The notes beneath the pieces were generated by a model, which did no database searches, was not told where the DNA came from, and worked only from the letters and a program-made list of their open reading frames with translations. Made by a program: the position numbers and the translations under genes. DNA of 7,035 nucleotides from Desulfobulbus sp. (GTDB lineage: Bacteria; Desulfobacterota; Desulfobulbia; Desulfobulbales; Desulfobulbaceae), in the NCBI GenBank assembly GCA_030602145.1, contig JAUWAH010000122.1:1-7035 (forward strand), in the 5' to 3' direction. Below are positions 5,700-7,035 of the stretch, piece by piece. The stretch's first letter is position 1. The number at the start of each line of letters is the position of its first letter.

Positions 5700-7035
5700 T
5701 CGTCTCCAATACCGCCGTCAAAAACAGCATCACCGTCCTGGTGCTCGCCTTCCTGATCCTGGTGTTCGGCGTCTACTGCTACCGTACCCTGCCCCGGGAG
5801 TCCGATCCGGACATCACCATTCCCAATGTCTTCATCTCCACCGACTACCGCGGGGTCTCCTCCATCGACATGGAGACCTCGGTGACCGTGGAAATCGAGA
5901 AGAAGCTCAAGGGGCTGGACGGGTTGAAGAAGATCCGCTCGGTCAGCGCCGAGGGCAACTCGTCGATCAACATCGAGTTCGTCACCGGGACCGACATCAA
6001 GCAGGCCCTGCAGGATGTCAAGGACAAGGTCGACGAGGCCATGGGCGAATTGCCCACCGATCTTGACGAGGATCCCTCGGTCTTCGAGGTCAACTTTTCC
6101 GAGTTGCCGATCGTGGTCTTTTCCCTGTCCGGCACCTGCGGTCTGCCCTGCCTGAAAAAAATCGCCGATGATCTCGAAGACGATCTCGAGGCGGTGACCG
6201 GGGTGCCGGAAGTGGAGGTGACCGGCGGGGTGGAGCGGGAGATCCGGGTGGAGGTCATGCCGGACAAACTCGGCCTGTACGGCCTGAGCTTCGAGCATCT
6301 TCGCCGGGTGGTGCAGAGCGAGAACCAGAACACCTCCGGTGGCGCCATCCGGCTGGGCAATGGCCGGTTCCTGCTTCGGGTGCCCGGCGAATTCACCACG
6401 CCGGAGGAGATTTTCTGGCTGGTGGTGGGCACCCACAAGGGGCAGCCGATCTATCTCAAGGATGTGGCCGAGGTCAGGGACACGTTTAAGGAGGAAGCCA
6501 GCCGTGCCCGCTTGGACGGCCGGGAGGCGGTGAACATCGCGGTCAAGAAACGGGCCGGGGAGAACATCATCGCCATCAGCACCGCCATCGACCAGCTACT
6601 CGAACGGCGCAAACCGACCTGGCCGCAGGGCACCGAAATCACCAAGGTGCTCAACAAGGCCAAGGACATCGACAACATGGTGGCCGACCTGGAGAACAAC
6701 ATCCTTTCCGGGCTGGTTCTGGTCCTGGCGGTGGTCTTTTTCGCCATGGGGTTGCGCAACGCCCTGCTGGTCAGCCTGGCCATTCCCTTTTCCATGCTGC
6801 TCACCTTCACCGTGCTCTTCGTCATGGGCATCACCCTCAATATGGTGGTGCTGTTCAGCCTGACCCTGGCCCTGGGCATGCTGGTGGACAACGCCATCGT
6901 CATCATCGAGAATATCCATCGGTTCATGGAGCAGGGCGCCGGTCGGGTGGAGGCGGCCATGCGGGCCACCTCCGAGGTGGCTTATCCGGTGATCGGTTCG
7001 ACCCTCACCACCCTGGCTGCCTTTGCGCCCATGCT
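5696..7035 (+). CDS. RND-family efflux pump, inner-membrane permease (3' end outside window)
   Basis: The first 446 codons of an AcrB/MexB-type proton-driven transporter, usually about 1,000-1,050 residues, so roughly 43% is present. The frame is open to the window end. The start at 5696 overlaps the adaptor stop (ATGA). Transmembrane helix 1 is at about 10-28, followed by the conserved periplasmic LPRESDPDITIPNVFISTDYRG. Porter-domain strands follow, including the G(V)PEVEVTGGVEREIRVEV stretch, and then helices from about 337 onward with LRNALLVSLAIPFSMLLTF. Helix 4 carries ALGMLVDNAIVIIENIHRFM; D398 corresponds to the AcrB proton-relay Asp407, while the Asp408 position is Asn399, as in many other RND pumps. 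Two cysteines, C148 and C152 (CGLPC), lie in the porter domain. The presence of the adaptor and TetR gene argues for drug or metabolite efflux rather than a SecDF-type role. It does not look like the metal (CusA) type, but the substrate is not deducible. Confidence 0.93.
   Translation, partial: MIVSNTAVKNSITVLVLAFLILVFGVYCYRTLPRESDPDITIPNVFISTDYRGVSSIDMETSVTVEIEKKLKGLDGLKKIRSVSAEGNSSINIEFVTGTDIKQALQDVKDKVDEAMGELPTDLDEDPSVFEVNFSELPIVVFSLSGTCGLPCLKKIADDLEDDLEAVTGVPEVEVTGGVEREIRVEVMPDKLGLYGLSFEHLRRVVQSENQNTSGGAIRLGNGRFLLRVPGEFTTPEEIFWLVVGTHKGQPIYLKDVAEVRDTFKEEASRARLDGREAVNIAVKKRAGENIIAISTAIDQLLERRKPTWPQGTEITKVLNKAKDIDNMVADLENNILSGLVLVLAVVFFAMGLRNALLVSLAIPFSMLLTFTVLFVMGITLNMVVLFSLTLALGMLVDNAIVIIENIHRFMEQGAGRVEAAMRATSEVAYPVIGSTLTTLAAFAPM

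Noticed and set aside
5576..6436. 286-codon minus-strand frame, rich in His/Asp/Gly
   Set aside because: Antisense to the adaptor end and RND pump; no recognisable domain.

Overview
The window is GC-rich, gene-dense bacterial DNA with short intergenic gaps and overlapping start/stop codons. The GlcD-type oxidase, the long periplasmic-coil MscS-like channel and the RND efflux genes fit a deltaproteobacterium (Desulfobacterota, possibly a Desulfobulbales or Desulfuromonadales relative). That placement is inference from protein style, not from a marker gene.

Left edge (1-841): two pieces of glcD-like FAD-linked oxidase genes point at each other. Bases 1-~502 on the plus strand encode the middle of a GlcD protein, and 841-~495 on the minus strand encodes the N-terminal 116 residues of one. 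The pieces meet head-on near 495-502 and are complementary in the protein, sharing only a few residues. This is an inverted rearrangement or a chimeric join, not an intact gene.

Minus-strand block (835-3726): pdxH (pyridoxamine 5'-phosphate oxidase, with a good Shine-Dalgarno and a recognisable sigma-70-type promoter) is followed after 90 bp by a large MscS-like mechanosensitive channel gene. The glcD start overlaps the end of the channel gene by 7 bp, so the minus-strand order was pdxH - mscS-like - glcD.

Divergent control region (3727-3909): this holds the pdxH promoter, a 26-bp near-perfect inverted repeat that looks like a TetR-family operator, and a probable extended -10 promoter for the rightward genes.

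Plus-strand block (3910-7035): a TetR-family regulator, an RND periplasmic adaptor and an RND inner-membrane pump (cut by the window end) form one operon, each junction being a 4-bp ATGA overlap. The expected logic is a self-regulated efflux operon: the repressor binds the palindrome upstream of its own gene, and ligand binding releases expression of adaptor and pump. No outer-membrane factor gene is seen; it may lie downstream or elsewhere.

I see no RNA gene, CRISPR array or recognisable transposase. Nothing here amounts to a clearly new system. The most unusual items are the inverted glcD junction, the apparent tandem beta-domain of the MscS-like channel, and the operator palindrome.
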